From Salipiger pentaromativorans (lineage in GTDB: Bacteria > Pseudomonadota > Alphaproteobacteria > Rhodobacterales > Rhodobacteraceae): DNA of 64,000 nt. The notes beneath the pieces were generated by a model. It was given only the letters and a program-made list of their open reading frames with translations. It was not told where the DNA came from and searched no databases. A program made the translations under genes and the position numbers. The stretch lies in the NCBI RefSeq assembly GCF_024721115.1, contig NZ_JAMDHK010000013.1:79410-143409 (forward strand), read 5' to 3'. This document shows, one piece after another, positions 27,966 through 41,233 of the stretch (the first letter of the stretch is position 1; each line of letters begins with the position of its first letter).

Positions 27966-28328
27966 TCAGCCGTCCATCGGCGCCATGATCTCCACCTCGG
28001 CGCCGTCCCTCAGCGCCGTGTAGAAACAGGACCGCCGGTTGGTGTGGCAGGCCGGGCCCGTCTGGCGCACCAGCGCCAGCAGGCAGTCGCGATCGCAATC
28101 CACCCGCAGTTCCACCAGTTCCTGCACATGGCCCGAGCTTTCGCCCTTCACCCAGAAGGATGCCCGCGAGCGCGACCAATAGGTCACCCGGCCGGTCTCC
28201 AGCGTCTTGGCGACAGCCTCGGCGTTCATCCAGGCCATCATCAGCACCTCGCCGGTCTCCGCCTCCTGCGCGATGCAGGGGATGAGACCGCGCGCGTCAT
28301 AGACCAAAGTCTCGGGATCGAAGCTCAT
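27966..28328 (-). CDS. hisI: Phosphoribosyl-AMP cyclohydrolase
   Basis: 120-residue zinc enzyme for the third step of histidine synthesis, the hydrolytic ring opening of phosphoribosyl-[22 protein letters not shown] and [15 protein letters not shown] are the typical N-terminal blocks. [12 protein letters not shown] and [13 protein letters not shown] carry the metal and active-site Cys, Asp and His residues. The HisE domain found fused in many bacteria is absent, as is normal in alphaproteobacteria. The ATG at 28328 is chosen by homology; upstream codons are antisense-like. It is divergent from the IscU-like gene. Confidence 0.94.
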   Translation of the reverse strand: MSFDPETLVYDARGLIPCIAQEAETGEVLMMAWMNAEAVAKTLETGRVTYWSRSRASFWVKGESSGHVQELVELRVDCDRDCLLALVRQTGPACHTNRRSCFYTALRDGAEVEIMAPMDG

Positions 28329-28395
28329 GACACAAAACCCTTTTGCAGCGCGTGGATCAGACCTATCTATGGAAAGCATCCGGAAAGGGAAAGCC

Positions 28396-28848
28396 ATGTC
28401 CGCCGAGACCGACCTGATCAAGCTCTATTCCCAGCGCATCCTCGCGCTCGCCGCCGACATCCCGCGGACGGGCCGGCTCGAGGCACCCGATGCCAGCGTC
28501 AAGAAACGTTCGCCGCTCTGCGGCTCGACCGTCACCGTGGACCTGCGGATGGAGGACGGGCGCGTCGCCGATTACGCCCAGGACGTGAAGGCCTGCGCAC
28601 TCGGTCAGGCCGCCGCCTCGGTGGTGGGCGGCGCGATCGTCGGCTGCACCCCGCAGCAGATCGCCGAAGCGCGCGACGCGCTGCGCGCCATGCTCAAGGA
28701 AGACGGCCCCACCCCGCCCGCGCCCTTCGACGATCTCGAAGTGCTGCGCCCGGCGCAATCCTACAAGAACCGCCACGCCTCGATCCTGCTGACGCTCGAC
28801 GCCGCGGCAGAGGCCGCCGCCCAGGCTCAGGAAGCGCAGAGCGCTTAA
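28396..28848 (+). CDS. IscU/NifU-like iron-sulfur scaffold protein
   Basis: 150-residue protein of the IscU/NifU N-terminal family, which builds Fe-S clusters. Conserved cysteines are seen at SPLCGS (Cys42) and [12 protein letters not shown] (Cys67). At the third site the usual His-Cys reads RHASI (His127-Ala128), so one cluster ligand is replaced. A further Cys84 sits in VGCTPQQ. The tail is Ala/Gln-rich. It stands apart from any isc or suf operon in this window. Whether it assembles clusters or only carries them is open. Confidence 0.8.
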   Translation: MSAETDLIKLYSQRILALAADIPRTGRLEAPDASVKKRSPLCGSTVTVDLRMEDGRVADYAQDVKACALGQAAASVVGGAIVGCTPQQIAEARDALRAMLKEDGPTPPAPFDDLEVLRPAQSYKNRHASILLTLDAAAEAAAQAQEAQSA

Positions 28849-28872
28849 GCTGATCTTGACCTTTTGGGGTCT

Positions 28873-30306
28873 ATGCCGGTGCCGAAACAGCACGGTACCG
28901 GTATGCAACACGATCCTTCCCTGTCGGCGCCCGATGCGGCGCGCGAACTCTCGAGCCTGACCCGCGGCGCCACGGCGCTGGGACGTGAGGTGGTGGACAT
29001 CGCCGGCTTTCTGCAAGCGCTCGACGCGCGCAGCCGCAGCCAGCTCACCGCGCTGTCCGAGGTCGGACAGGCCAGCGACAATGTCGCCGCCGCCAATGGC
29101 CGGGTCTCGTCGAATGTGCGCGCCGTGGCGCAAAGCGCGGCGGAGGCCGGGGAGCGGGTGGAAAACTCCATCGGCACGCTCGCCCGCTCGGGCAAGGCAG
29201 CGCGCGAACTGGCGCGCTGGGTCAAGTCGGTGCATGCCGAAAACGATCTGGTCGAGGAGATGCTGGGCGCGGTGAAGACCTCGAACAGCCAGATCGCTTC
29301 CATCGCGAGCCAGGTGAACATCCTCGCCGTCAATGCCAAGATCGAGGCCGCGCGCGCCGGTGATGCCGGGCGCGGCTTTGCCATCGTGGCCGAGGCGATC
29401 AACGAGCTGAGCCAGCAGACCGGCGCGGCGGTCAACGCGATCTCGGCCACCATCGCACGCATGTCCGACTGGATCGAAGAGCTGAACTCCGGTGCCCTGC
29501 ACACCTCGCAGGAGGCCGAGACCGTGCTCTCCGGCTCCGAGGCGGCGGATGCCGCCCTGTCCGAGATCCGCGACCGCATGGGCACGCTGCGCGGCGCCAC
29601 CGCGCGCATCGCCGAGGATATGGAACGCGCCAGCGCCGCCGTCGAAGAGCTGCGCCCCACGGTGGCCGGCATTCAAAGCTCCATCGGCGAGGTCGCGCGC
29701 GGCGTGGACGAGGCATCGCGCCGCTGCGACCGGCTGGTGGACGGCTCCGAGGCGATCCTGCAACATGCGGTGGCCATCGGCGGCACCGGTGAGGATGCGG
29801 CGATGATTGCCCTGGTGCGCGATCTCGCCGCCCGCGTCTCGCAAAGTTTCGACGCGGCGCTGACGGCGGGGCGAATCTCCATGCAGGCGCTGTTCGATAC
29901 GCAGTACAAACCGATTCCCGGCAGCGATCCGCAGCAGCTTCTGGCCGCCTTCACCCCGCTCACCGATGCGCTGCTGCCGCCGATCCAGGAGCCGGTTCTG
30001 GCGCGGGATTCGCGCATCGTGTTCTGTGCGGCGGTTGACCGGAACGGCTATCTGCCCACCCACAACGCCAAGTTTTCGCAGCCGCAGGGCAAGGATCCGG
30101 TGTGGAACGCCGCCAACAGCCGCAACCGCCGCCTTTTCGACGACCGGGTCGGTCTCAAGGCCGGGCGCAACACCAAACCGTTTCTGCTACAGGTCTACCG
30201 CCGCGACATGGGCGGCGGCACTTTCGTGATGATGAAGGATCTCTCGGCGCCGATCTCGGTGCGCGGCCGGCACTGGGGCGGGCTGCGGCTGGCCTACCGG
30301 TTCTGA
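28873..30306 (+). CDS. Soluble methyl-accepting-chemotaxis-like protein with C-terminal sensor region
   Basis: 477-residue protein without membrane segments. The first two thirds are Ala/Ser/Glu-rich coiled coil. The MCP hairpin tip is clear: [20 protein letters not shown] followed by [20 protein letters not shown] (about 140-180). The last 140 residues form a compact region with [34 protein letters not shown] and [11 protein letters not shown], a pattern found at the C-terminus of some chemoreceptor-like proteins. No CheA or CheW gene lies nearby. The start is uncertain: ATG 28873 with GGGGT ahead, or ATG 28903. Confidence 0.8.
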   Translation: MPVPKQHGTGMQHDPSLSAPDAARELSSLTRGATALGREVVDIAGFLQALDARSRSQLTALSEVGQASDNVAAANGRVSSNVRAVAQSAAEAGERVENSIGTLARSGKAARELARWVKSVHAENDLVEEMLGAVKTSNSQIASIASQVNILAVNAKIEAARAGDAGRGFAIVAEAINELSQQTGAAVNAISATIARMSDWIEELNSGALHTSQEAETVLSGSEAADAALSEIRDRMGTLRGATARIAEDMERASAAVEELRPTVAGIQSSIGEVARGVDEASRRCDRLVDGSEAILQHAVAIGGTGEDAAMIALVRDLAARVSQSFDAALTAGRISMQALFDTQYKPIPGSDPQQLLAAFTPLTDALLPPIQEPVLARDSRIVFCAAVDRNGYLPTHNAKFSQPQGKDPVWNAANSRNRRLFDDRVGLKAGRNTKPFLLQVYRRDMGGGTFVMMKDLSAPISVRGRHWGGLRLAYRF

Positions 30307-30314
30307 CCGGGGCC

Positions 30315-30356
30315 AAAAGAAAAAACCGCCGCACTCCGCGGGAACGGAGGCGGCGG
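30315..30356 (-). terminator. Strong rho-independent terminator (leftward)
   Basis: CCGCCGC-a-CTCCG pairs with CGGAG-g-CGGCGG (30326-30356). On the minus strand it is followed by TTTTTT-C-TTTT (30315-30325). It would end the transcript of the small gene at 30511-30636 after an untranslated tail of about 195 nt in which no other gene is seen. The hairpin could also serve the rightward chemoreceptor gene. Confidence 0.8.
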
Positions 30357-30510
30357 CGAGTAGCGTGTCTTTTCGGGGAGCCGGGCCGGTGCTTGCTTCC
30401 GGAGATCAGGCAGGCCGGACGCACAAGGCGGGGACAGTCGCAGCGCATCGGGGACAGGTGATGCGGGACGGCCCGGGTGAAAGACCGCAGGCAGAAAACG
30501 TCGATCTCTT

Positions 30511-30636
30511 TCAGAAACTCGGCAGGTGCAGCGCGCCGACAAGGATCACCACCAGAGAAATGCCGCCGATCAGATCCTGAATCAGCGTGGCCTCTGCACG
30601 CGAAAGAGCCTGGCGAAGCGTATCGAGCATGGTCAT
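30511..30636 (-). CDS. 41-residue single-span membrane protein, possibly SOS-controlled
   Basis: The short protein begins MTMLDTLRQALSRAEATL, continues with one hydrophobic span (IGGISLVVILVGALHL) and ends PSF. An amphipathic helix followed by one membrane span is visible. AGGG precedes the ATG at 30636. An in-frame ATG at 30663 would give 50 residues. I recall similar small proteins in related bacteria but no named family. It has its own upstream region with a GTTC-N7-GTTC site and a strong terminator behind it. Its place after recG and the LexA-like box suggest a role in DNA-damage response (inference). Confidence 0.6.
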   Translation of the reverse strand: MTMLDTLRQALSRAEATLIQDLIGGISLVVILVGALHLPSF

Positions 30637-30692
30637 GATCCCTGTCTGGCGTTTGTTGCTCATTTGTTCTCATGTTCCTTACCTCATGTAAA

Positions 30693-30707
30693 GAACTTTT
30701 TGAGAAC
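30693..30707 (-). promoter_or_regulatory. LexA-like box GTTC-N7-GTTC before the small gene
   Basis: On the minus strand GTTC-TCAAAAA-GTTC matches the LexA site known from Rhodobacter (GTTC-N7-GTTC). A third GTTC lies 6 bases upstream (complement at 30714-30717), and further GTTC-like repeats extend to about 30750. The box lies 30-57 bases before the two candidate start codons. Confidence 0.5.
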
Positions 30708-30782
30708 ATCCGAGAACATTTCACAGACATTCCGGAATATCCCGGGAACATCCGGAGTGTCAGAACGCCTTGACCGACCCTC

Positions 30783-35161
<4,379 letters not shown>

Positions 35162-35213
35162 TCACGCCGTCTGGCGCAAGTGATAGGGCGCGCGGGCGGC
35201 GGCGTCCAGCCGC

Positions 35214-35930
35214 TCAGGCGCTGGCGGCGATGACCGGCGGTTCGCCGGCGCCCGGCTCGGGATCGCGCAGCACATAGCCCCGGCCCCAGACCGTCTCGAT
35301 GTAGTTTTCGTTGCCTGTCGCCTCGGAGAGTTTCTTGCGCAGCTTGCAGATGAACACGTCGATGATCTTGAGCTCGGGCTCGTCCATGCCGCCATAAAGA
35401 TGGTTGAGGAACATCTCCTTGGTCAGCGTCGTGCCCTTGCGCAGCGACAGCAGCTCGAGCATCTGGTATTCCTTTCCGGTCAGATGTACCGGCTTGCCGC
35501 CCACTTCCACCGTCTTGGCATCGAGATTGACCGAGATCTTGCCGGTGCGGATCACCGATTGCGAATGCCCCTTGGACCGGCGAATGATCGCGTGAATGCG
35601 CGCCACCAGCTCGTCGCGGTGGAAGGGTTTCGTCAGATAATCGTCGGCGCCGAAGCCGAAGCCCTTGATCTTGTTCTCGGTATCGTCGGCCCCTGACAGG
35701 ATCAGGATCGGCGTGTTGATCCGCGACAGGCGCAACTGCCGCAGCACCTCGTGACCGTCGATGTCGGGCAGGTTGAGATCGAGAAGGATCAGATCGTAAT
35801 CGTAGAGCTTGGCAAGGTCGATGCCCTCTTCCCCCAGATCGGTCGCATAGACATTCAGGTTGGCGTGGGTCAGCATCAGTTCGATGCTTTTCGACGTGGT
35901 CGGATCGTCTTCCACCAGAAGGATGCGCAT
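35214..35930 (-). CDS. ctrA: Cell-cycle response regulator CtrA
   Basis: 238-residue OmpR-type regulator, the master cell-cycle/motility regulator of alphaproteobacteria. The receiver domain has Asp51 in [16 protein letters not shown]. The DNA-binding winged helix is [25 protein letters not shown], with [13 protein letters not shown] as recognition region. The C-terminal tail [10 protein letters not shown] ends in small residues, as in Caulobacter CtrA. In Rhodobacteraceae it controls motility and gene transfer agents. Upstream, on the same strand, is its inhibitor sciP. Confidence 0.96.
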   Translation of the reverse strand: MRILLVEDDPTTSKSIELMLTHANLNVYATDLGEEGIDLAKLYDYDLILLDLNLPDIDGHEVLRQLRLSRINTPILILSGADDTENKIKGFGFGADDYLTKPFHRDELVARIHAIIRRSKGHSQSVIRTGKISVNLDAKTVEVGGKPVHLTGKEYQMLELLSLRKGTTLTKEMFLNHLYGGMDEPELKIIDVFICKLRKKLSEATGNENYIETVWGRGYVLRDPEPGAGEPPVIAASA

Positions 35931-35935
35931 GGGCT

Positions 35936-36017
35936 GTTCTCCGCTTGTTCTGTCCCGTTGGACCCGACCCTGTCGGAAATAGGTTAATGCTTCTTTACTG
36001 TAGACAAACGCAGAGTC
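35936..36017 (-). promoter_or_regulatory. Control region of ctrA
   Basis: Three short motifs lie in the 117 bases between sciP and ctrA. TTAA-N7-TTAC (35984-35998) is one mismatch from the CtrA site TTAA-N7-TTAA and could serve autoregulation. GAGTC (36013-36017) is a GANTC methylation site of CcrM type. GTTC-TCCGCTT-GTTC (35936-35950) matches the LexA consensus and overlaps the ribosome site. Each motif is short and could occur by chance. Confidence 0.4.
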
Positions 36018-36047
36018 ATTTCAACCGCAGGTTGCCGTGCGCAACAC

Positions 36048-36347
36048 TCAGTCTGCGGATGTGTCGGGCCCGGGCGCGCGGAACCGCTGCACCAGCGTCG
36101 CTTTCAGCGCCTCCTCGCCATGGCAGGCCACCGCGCGGAGCCATTCGCCCAGCTCCTCGGCGCTGAGCCCGTATCGGTCAAGCGCTTGTTTTTCCGACAA
36201 CAAACCGTAGCGCACTGCCTTCACCACGGCCGCCTTGCGCGAGGCCACCCAACGCCGGGTTTCGACGGGCGGCAGATCGGCGCGGGTCATGATCGTGCCG
36301 TCCGGGAGGGTCACCGCGCGCGGGCCGTCGATTTTTTTCAGATACAT
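36048..36347 (-). CDS. sciP: CtrA inhibitor SciP (DUF1153)
   Basis: 99-residue DUF1153 protein. In Caulobacter SciP binds CtrA at promoters and blocks it. The signature runs from MYLKKIDGPRAVTLPDG through TRADLPPVETRRWVASRKAA to the helix-turn-helix SEKQALDRYGLSAEELGEWL. It lies directly upstream of ctrA on the same strand, so inhibitor and target may share transcripts. A TTAA-N7-TAAA sequence lies about 50 bases ahead of the start. Confidence 0.92.
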   Translation of the reverse strand: MYLKKIDGPRAVTLPDGTIMTRADLPPVETRRWVASRKAAVVKAVRYGLLSEKQALDRYGLSAEELGEWLRAVACHGEEALKATLVQRFRAPGPDTSAD

Positions 36348-36396
36348 TTGTCTTGTCCCAGTCGTTCCGGCTGAGAGCTATTTGACCGCGCCCGAT

Positions 36397-36411
36397 TTAA
36401 CGGCATCTAAA
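36397..36411 (-). promoter_or_regulatory. Possible CtrA half-matching site before sciP
   Basis: TTAA-CGGCATC-TAAA differs from TTAA-N7-TTAA at one base. In Caulobacter sciP is a CtrA target, so a site here would fit a feedback loop. The match is weak. Confidence 0.3.
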
Positions 36412-36419
36412 ACCGCCCC

Positions 36420-36447
36420 TTGAGAGTGCATCGCATTTTCCTATATT
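36420..36447 (+). promoter_or_regulatory. Sigma-70 promoter of mnmA
   Basis: TTGAGA (36420-36425), a 16-base spacer and TATATT (36442-36447) stand 25 bases before the mnmA start. The ribosome site AGGAG (36462-36466) lies 6 bases before the ATG. Confidence 0.5.
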
Positions 36448-36472
36448 CCCGCCTTATCCCCAGGAGATTCAG

Positions 36473-37615
36473 ATGCCCCTCGACGCCCAGAACCTCAATT
36501 CGCTCGGCCTGCCGAAGCCGCCGTCCGAGACGCGCGTGGTCGTCGCCATGTCCGGCGGCGTGGACAGTTCGGTCGTGGCGGCGATGCTGGCCGAGGAAGG
36601 CTATGACGTGGTGGGCGTGACGCTTCAGCTTTACGACCATGGCGCCGCGCTGGCCAAGAAAGGCGCCTGCTGCGCCGGGATCGACATTCACGATGCGCGC
36701 CGCGTGGCCGAGCAGATGGGTTTTCCGCATTACGTGCTGGATTACGAGAACATCTTCCGCGACGCGGTGATCGACGAATTCGCCGAAAGCTATCTGGGCG
36801 GCGCCACGCCGGTGCCCTGTATCCGCTGCAACGAGCGGGTGAAGTTCAAGGACCTGCTGGAAACCGCCAAGGATCTCGACGCCGATTGCATGGCCACCGG
36901 CCATTACATCCAGCGCATGACCGGCGCCCATGGCCCCGAACTGCATGCGGCGGCGGATGCCAACCGCGACCAGAGCTATTTCCTGTTCTCGACCACGCCC
37001 GAACAGCTCTCCTTCCTGCGCTTCCCGCTGGGCCATCTGAAGAGCAAGGCCGAAACCCGCGCGCTGGCGGCGAAATACGGGCTGAGCGTGGCGGACAAGC
37101 CCGACAGTCAGGACATCTGTTTCGTGCCCGACGGCAACTATGCCTCGGTGATCGAAAAGCTGCGCCCCGGCGCCGCCGAGCCGGGCGAGATCGTGCATGC
37201 CGACGGACGGGTTCTGGGGGAACACCGGGGGGTGATCCATTACACCATCGGCCAGCGCCGGGGGCTCGGCATCGGCGGGCTGAGCGATCCGCTTTACGTG
37301 GTGAAGCTGGATGTCGATGCCAAGCGCGTGGTGGTGGGGCCGAAAGAGATGCTCGCCACCCGCAAGGTGCCGGTGCGCGAGATCAACTGGCTGGGCGACG
37401 AACCCTTCACCTCGCGCAAGGAATGGCCGCTTTCGGTCAAGGTGCGCTCCACCCGCCCCCCGCGCGAAGCGGTGATCCGTCCGCTTTCCGAGACCGAGGC
37501 CGAGGTCGAGCTGCTGGTGGCGGAGGAAGGCGTGTCGCCGGGCCAGGCCTGCGTGTTCTACGATCCCGACAGCAGCCGCATCTTCGGCGGCGGCTGGATC
37601 TGGCGCGGGTACTGA
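36473..37615 (+). CDS. mnmA: tRNA 2-thiouridylase MnmA
   Basis: 380-residue enzyme that thiolates uridine 34 of tRNA(Lys), tRNA(Glu) and tRNA(Gln). The PP-loop [10 protein letters not shown] (24-33) binds ATP. Catalytic Cys119 lies in [11 protein letters not shown] and the persulfide Cys216 in [21 protein letters not shown] and the C-terminal beta-barrel follow. It is about 15 residues longer than E. coli MnmA at the N-terminus. The start is fixed by a good ribosome site. Confidence 0.95.
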   Translation: MPLDAQNLNSLGLPKPPSETRVVVAMSGGVDSSVVAAMLAEEGYDVVGVTLQLYDHGAALAKKGACCAGIDIHDARRVAEQMGFPHYVLDYENIFRDAVIDEFAESYLGGATPVPCIRCNERVKFKDLLETAKDLDADCMATGHYIQRMTGAHGPELHAAADANRDQSYFLFSTTPEQLSFLRFPLGHLKSKAETRALAAKYGLSVADKPDSQDICFVPDGNYASVIEKLRPGAAEPGEIVHADGRVLGEHRGVIHYTIGQRRGLGIGGLSDPLYVVKLDVDAKRVVVGPKEMLATRKVPVREINWLGDEPFTSRKEWPLSVKVRSTRPPREAVIRPLSETEAEVELLVAEEGVSPGQACVFYDPDSSRIFGGGWIWRGY

Positions 37616-37724
37616 GAGGCCGGGGCTAGCCGGCAGACTCTTTCAATCTCAACGCTATTGGACCCGGCTGCCGTCGGTCCTGTAGAACCGGGGCGCCATG
37701 GCAGGCGCGCCCGGGCGGCAGGGC

Positions 37725-38612
37725 TCACCGTCCGGCGCCCTTCCGGTTCAGAAAGGTATGCAGCGAGGCCACCGCCACCGTCAGCAGGATGATGACCGTG
37801 CCCACCGCGTTGATCACCGGCGGGTGGCCGTTGGGGTTGCGCGCCATGGCGCCGATCTCGGTGGCAAAGGTGCAGGCGCCGCCCTTGGCGAACATGGTGG
37901 TGTTGTAGTTCTCCATCGACGCCATGAAGGCGATCACCCCGGCCGAGACCAGCGCGGGCGCCAGATAGGGCAGCGTTAGGCGGCGGAAGACGCGGAACGG
38001 CGTGGCGCCCAGATCCAGCGCCGCCTCTTCCAGCTCCACCGGCTGTCGTTGCAGCCGCGCCATCAGGATCAGCATCGGATACCCGGCGATGAAGGTCACC
38101 TGCGCCATGACAATGGTGAACAGCCCCGCATCCACGCCGAGCCGCCCCCAGAACACCAGCGCCGACAGGCCCAGCACCACGCCGGGCGCCAGCATCGGCG
38201 ACAGCAGCACCCACCAGAGCACCCCGTTCGCCCGCGACCGCCAGCGGGTCAGCAGCACCGCCCCCGACAGCCCCAGCATCAGCGCCAGCGGCACGACAAG
38301 CGTCGCCACCAGCACCGAATTGCCGAAACAGCCGACAAAGCGGTCGCGGTCGAGCGCCCGCAGCACCGGATCGGCGCGCAGCGCCTCCTCCGGCATCCAG
38401 AAGAACGCGTACCATTTGCCGGTAACCCCCCGCCACTCGGTGACCGAGGGCGGCGAGATGTCGTTGAAGGACGACAGCACCATGAGCAGCAGCGGCAGGA
38501 ACATGAAGCAGAGGAACGCCCAGGTGTAGAGCGTCAGCAGCCCGTCGGCGCTGATGAGACGCGGCAGGCGAAGGGCCGGAGTGCCACTGCGTGTTTCGCT
38601 GAGATCCGTCAT
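37725..38612 (-). CDS. Spermidine/putrescine-type ABC transporter permease (PotC-like)
   Basis: 295-residue permease with six hydrophobic segments. The binding-protein-dependent transport loop (EEAALDLGATPFRVFRRLTL) near residue 200 contacts the ATPase. Genes for a second permease, ATPase and binding protein precede it, in order binding protein, ATPase, PotB-like, PotC-like. The start ATG at 38612 overlaps the PotB-like stop by 4 bases. Polyamines are the likely substrates, by family; other cationic compounds are possible. Confidence 0.88.
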   Translation of the reverse strand: MTDLSETRSGTPALRLPRLISADGLLTLYTWAFLCFMFLPLLLMVLSSFNDISPPSVTEWRGVTGKWYAFFWMPEEALRADPVLRALDRDRFVGCFGNSVLVATLVVPLALMLGLSGAVLLTRWRSRANGVLWWVLLSPMLAPGVVLGLSALVFWGRLGVDAGLFTIVMAQVTFIAGYPMLILMARLQRQPVELEEAALDLGATPFRVFRRLTLPYLAPALVSAGVIAFMASMENYNTTMFAKGGACTFATEIGAMARNPNGHPPVINAVGTVIILLTVAVASLHTFLNRKGAGR

Positions 38613-39994
38613 TGTACCCTCGCGAAATCCTTGAGCCGCGTCCGCATCAGCCACATGAAAAGCGCCACCAGCGCGAAGCAGACCAGCGTATAGGCAAAGC
38701 TGTAGGCGGCCCCGGCATTGGCGTTCGGGCTTTCGAAGAATTTGTTGTAGATCGTCTGGCTGAACCATTCCGCCTGCAAGCCGCGACTGATGATGCGCGG
38801 CACCGAAAACGCCCCCGCCGCCAGCATGAAGGTGGCGATGGTGCCGACCGCGATGCCGGGCTTGGAATGCGGGATGATGATGCGCCAATGCACCCGCCAG
38901 GGCGCGGCGCCAAGATCGCGCGCCGCCTCGATCTGGTTGCGGTCGAGCGTGTTCATCACGTTGTAGATCGGGAAGACCATGAACAGCACATAGGTGTAGA
39001 CGATCACCAGAAAGACCGTGCCGGGGAAGCGCTTGAACTGGATCGGCTCGGCGATCAGGCCCAGCCCTTGCAGCAGCCCGTTGAGCAGCCCCGCATTGTC
39101 GATGATCGTGGTCCAGGCATAGATCCGCATCAGCTCGACGATGGCATAGGGGATCACCAGCCCGAGGAAGAGCCAGACCGCGCGCTGCGGCGGCGTGGCC
39201 AGCGCCACCTTGTAGGCGATGGGATAACACAGCAGCAGCGCCAGCGCCGTGGCGATCACCGCCTGCACCAGCGTGCGGGTGAGCGTCACCAGCCCGATGC
39301 GCTCATAGGTCTGGCCCCCGGCCTCGTAGCGCAGCCCGATCAGCGCCAGCAGCTTGTTGGAAAGCCTGGCGTTTTCCTCGGCCCGCTGGGCGTCGGACTG
39401 CGGGATCAGCCGTGCGCTGGCCAGCGTCGCGAAATTCTCCAGCGTATAGGGGTTGGCGTTTGCCTCGCGCGTTTTCAGCTCGCCGTAAAGCGTCTGCGCC
39501 AGGGCGCCGATCTCTTCGGCGGCGGCTTTCTGATCGTCAATCGGTCCGGTGTCGGAGACGCTCCGCAACGGCAGGCCATAGGTCTCGTCCAGCCAGGCGC
39601 GCGGCTCGCCCGCAGAGCGCACCAGCGACACATGCGTGGTGGTGCGGTCGCATTGCAGGATATAGGGCCGTTTCGCCGCCTGCCCCTCGCCGCCCAGCGA
39701 GGGCAGCGCCAGCCCCGGTGCCGGAGAGGCGGGCCCCGAGAGCGAGGGGATGGCCAGCCCGCCGGAAGGCGCGGGCGCGGCGGGCGTCAGCGTGTCCAGC
39801 ACCGAGATACAGGTGCGCGCGTCGCGCACCAGCATCTGCGCCACCGAACTGTCGAGCGCCCGTTTCGGCGCCGTCATCGCGCGTTCCAGCATGGTGAGCT
39901 GCGGCAGGATGATCAGCATCAGCCCCCAAAGCGCGGCGGCGGCGAAAAACGCCAGCGTCAGCCCGCGCCCGTATCCGCGCAAAAGCCCGCTCAT
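38609..39994 (-). CDS. Spermidine/putrescine-type ABC transporter permease (PotB-like) with large extracytoplasmic insert
   Basis: 461-residue permease, much longer than the usual 280-310. The first span (about 13-33) is followed by some 200 residues (about 35-235) before the next span. This insert contains a Pro/Gly/Ser-rich stretch with a repeated pattern (GLAIPSLSG, GLALPSLGG at about 79-102) and is predicted to lie outside the cytoplasmic membrane. The remaining spans and the EAA loop (AARDLGAAPWRVHWRIIIP) are normal. It overlaps its neighbours by 4 bases on both sides. Confidence 0.87.
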   Translation of the reverse strand: MSGLLRGYGRGLTLAFFAAAALWGLMLIILPQLTMLERAMTAPKRALDSSVAQMLVRDARTCISVLDTLTPAAPAPSGGLAIPSLSGPASPAPGLALPSLGGEGQAAKRPYILQCDRTTTHVSLVRSAGEPRAWLDETYGLPLRSVSDTGPIDDQKAAAEEIGALAQTLYGELKTREANANPYTLENFATLASARLIPQSDAQRAEENARLSNKLLALIGLRYEAGGQTYERIGLVTLTRTLVQAVIATALALLLCYPIAYKVALATPPQRAVWLFLGLVIPYAIVELMRIYAWTTIIDNAGLLNGLLQGLGLIAEPIQFKRFPGTVFLVIVYTYVLFMVFPIYNVMNTLDRNQIEAARDLGAAPWRVHWRIIIPHSKPGIAVGTIATFMLAAGAFSVPRIISRGLQAEWFSQTIYNKFFESPNANAGAAYSFAYTLVCFALVALFMWLMRTRLKDFARVQ

Positions 39995-41094
39995 TGCGCC
40001 GCCAGCTCCTGCCCGGTGCGCGCCAGCGGCCCGGCGGGCAGGATCACCGCCTGATCCGAGGCAAAGCCCAGCCCCATGATCTCGTCGCCCGCCACCACCG
40101 GCGCGCGCCCGTCATTGGTGACATGCACCGCCAGCTCCACCCCCTGCGCCTCGAAGAAGAGGTTGAGGAAGGCGCCTTCCAGATCGCGGCGCCTGAGCCG
40201 TGCCGACAGCCGGTTCTCCGCATGGCCGGGCACCATCGCCTCGGGGCGCACGAAAAGCATGGCATCGGCGCCCGGCGCAAGCTGCTCGGGGTTACGGGCA
40301 CGGAACCGGCCCAGCGGCGTGGTGATGCGCGCGGTGCCGTTCTCGACCGCTTCAATACGCCCGTCCAGGCGGTTGATTTCGCCCACGAAACTCGCGGCGA
40401 AGGCGGTGCGCGGGCGGGAATAGATCTCGTCGCCGGTGCCCACCTGTTCGATGACGCCCTTGTTCATCACCGCGATGCGGTCGGACATGGTCAGCGCCTC
40501 GCCCTGATCGTGGGTGATGTAGATAAAGGTCACGCCGGTCTTGCGCTGGATCGCCCGCAACTCGGCGCGCATGTGCTGGCGCAGCTTCAGGTCCAGCGCC
40601 GAGAGCGGCTCGTCGAGCAGCAGCACCGACGGCTCCACCGCCAGCGCCCGCGCGATCGCCACCCGCTGGCGCTGCCCGCCCGACAGCTCCGAGGGCAGCT
40701 TGTCGCCCTGATCGCCAAGCGCCACCAGCTCCAGCAGCTCCTGCGCCTTGGCCCGGCGGGCACGTTTGCCGACACCGCGCGCCTCCAGCCCGAAGGCGAC
40801 GTTTTCCCAGACCGGCATCAGCGGGAACAGCGCGAGGTTCTGGAAAATCAGCGCCGTAGGCCGGGCGTTGGCACCGATGCCCGCCATATCCGCGCCACCG
40901 ATGAGCACCCGCCCGTGCGAGGGCTCGATAAAGCCCGAGACCGCGCGCAGAATCGTCGTCTTGCCGCATCCCGAGGGCCCGAGGATGGAAAAGAACTCCC
41001 CCGCCTCGATGCGCAGATCTGTGGGTTCGACGGCGGTAAAGCCGTTGGGATAGGTGATCGACACGCCGTCCAGCGTTACGTCCTTGCCGCGCAT
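39991..41094 (-). CDS. Spermidine/putrescine-type ABC transporter ATPase (PotA-like)
   Basis: 367-residue ATP-binding subunit. Walker A GPSGCGKTT, Q-loop LIFQNLALFP, signature LSGGQRQRVAIARAL, Walker B VLLLDEP and the H-loop ITHDQ are all intact. A TOBE-type C-terminal domain covers the last 100 residues. The ATG at 41094 is chosen because GGAGGTG stands just ahead; the longer frame is not supported. It lies between the binding-protein gene and the two permeases. Confidence 0.92.
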   Translation of the reverse strand: MRGKDVTLDGVSITYPNGFTAVEPTDLRIEAGEFFSILGPSGCGKTTILRAVSGFIEPSHGRVLIGGADMAGIGANARPTALIFQNLALFPLMPVWENVAFGLEARGVGKRARRAKAQELLELVALGDQGDKLPSELSGGQRQRVAIARALAVEPSVLLLDEPLSALDLKLRQHMRAELRAIQRKTGVTFIYITHDQGEALTMSDRIAVMNKGVIEQVGTGDEIYSRPRTAFAASFVGEINRLDGRIEAVENGTARITTPLGRFRARNPEQLAPGADAMLFVRPEAMVPGHAENRLSARLRRRDLEGAFLNLFFEAQGVELAVHVTNDGRAPVVAGDEIMGLGFASDQAVILPAGPLARTGQELAAQ

Positions 41095-41233
41095 GGCGCA
41101 CCTCCGTGGGAAACGTGACCGGGTTACCGGGCGAAGATGACAGTTTCTTGATGGTCCCGCGCAAAGCCCTGTCGCGCGAAACGGCAAGAGCGGGCCGCTG
41201 ACGGCCCGCTCTCTCGGTCCGGACGGGCCCGGA

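Noticed and set aside
30155..30673. Longer frame starting at ATG 30673 (MRTNEQQTPDRD) with a good ribosome site
   Set aside because: It runs through the small membrane-protein gene in another frame and on through the terminator into the chemoreceptor gene; composition is antisense-like. The 41-residue frame is more protein-like, though the choice is not certain.
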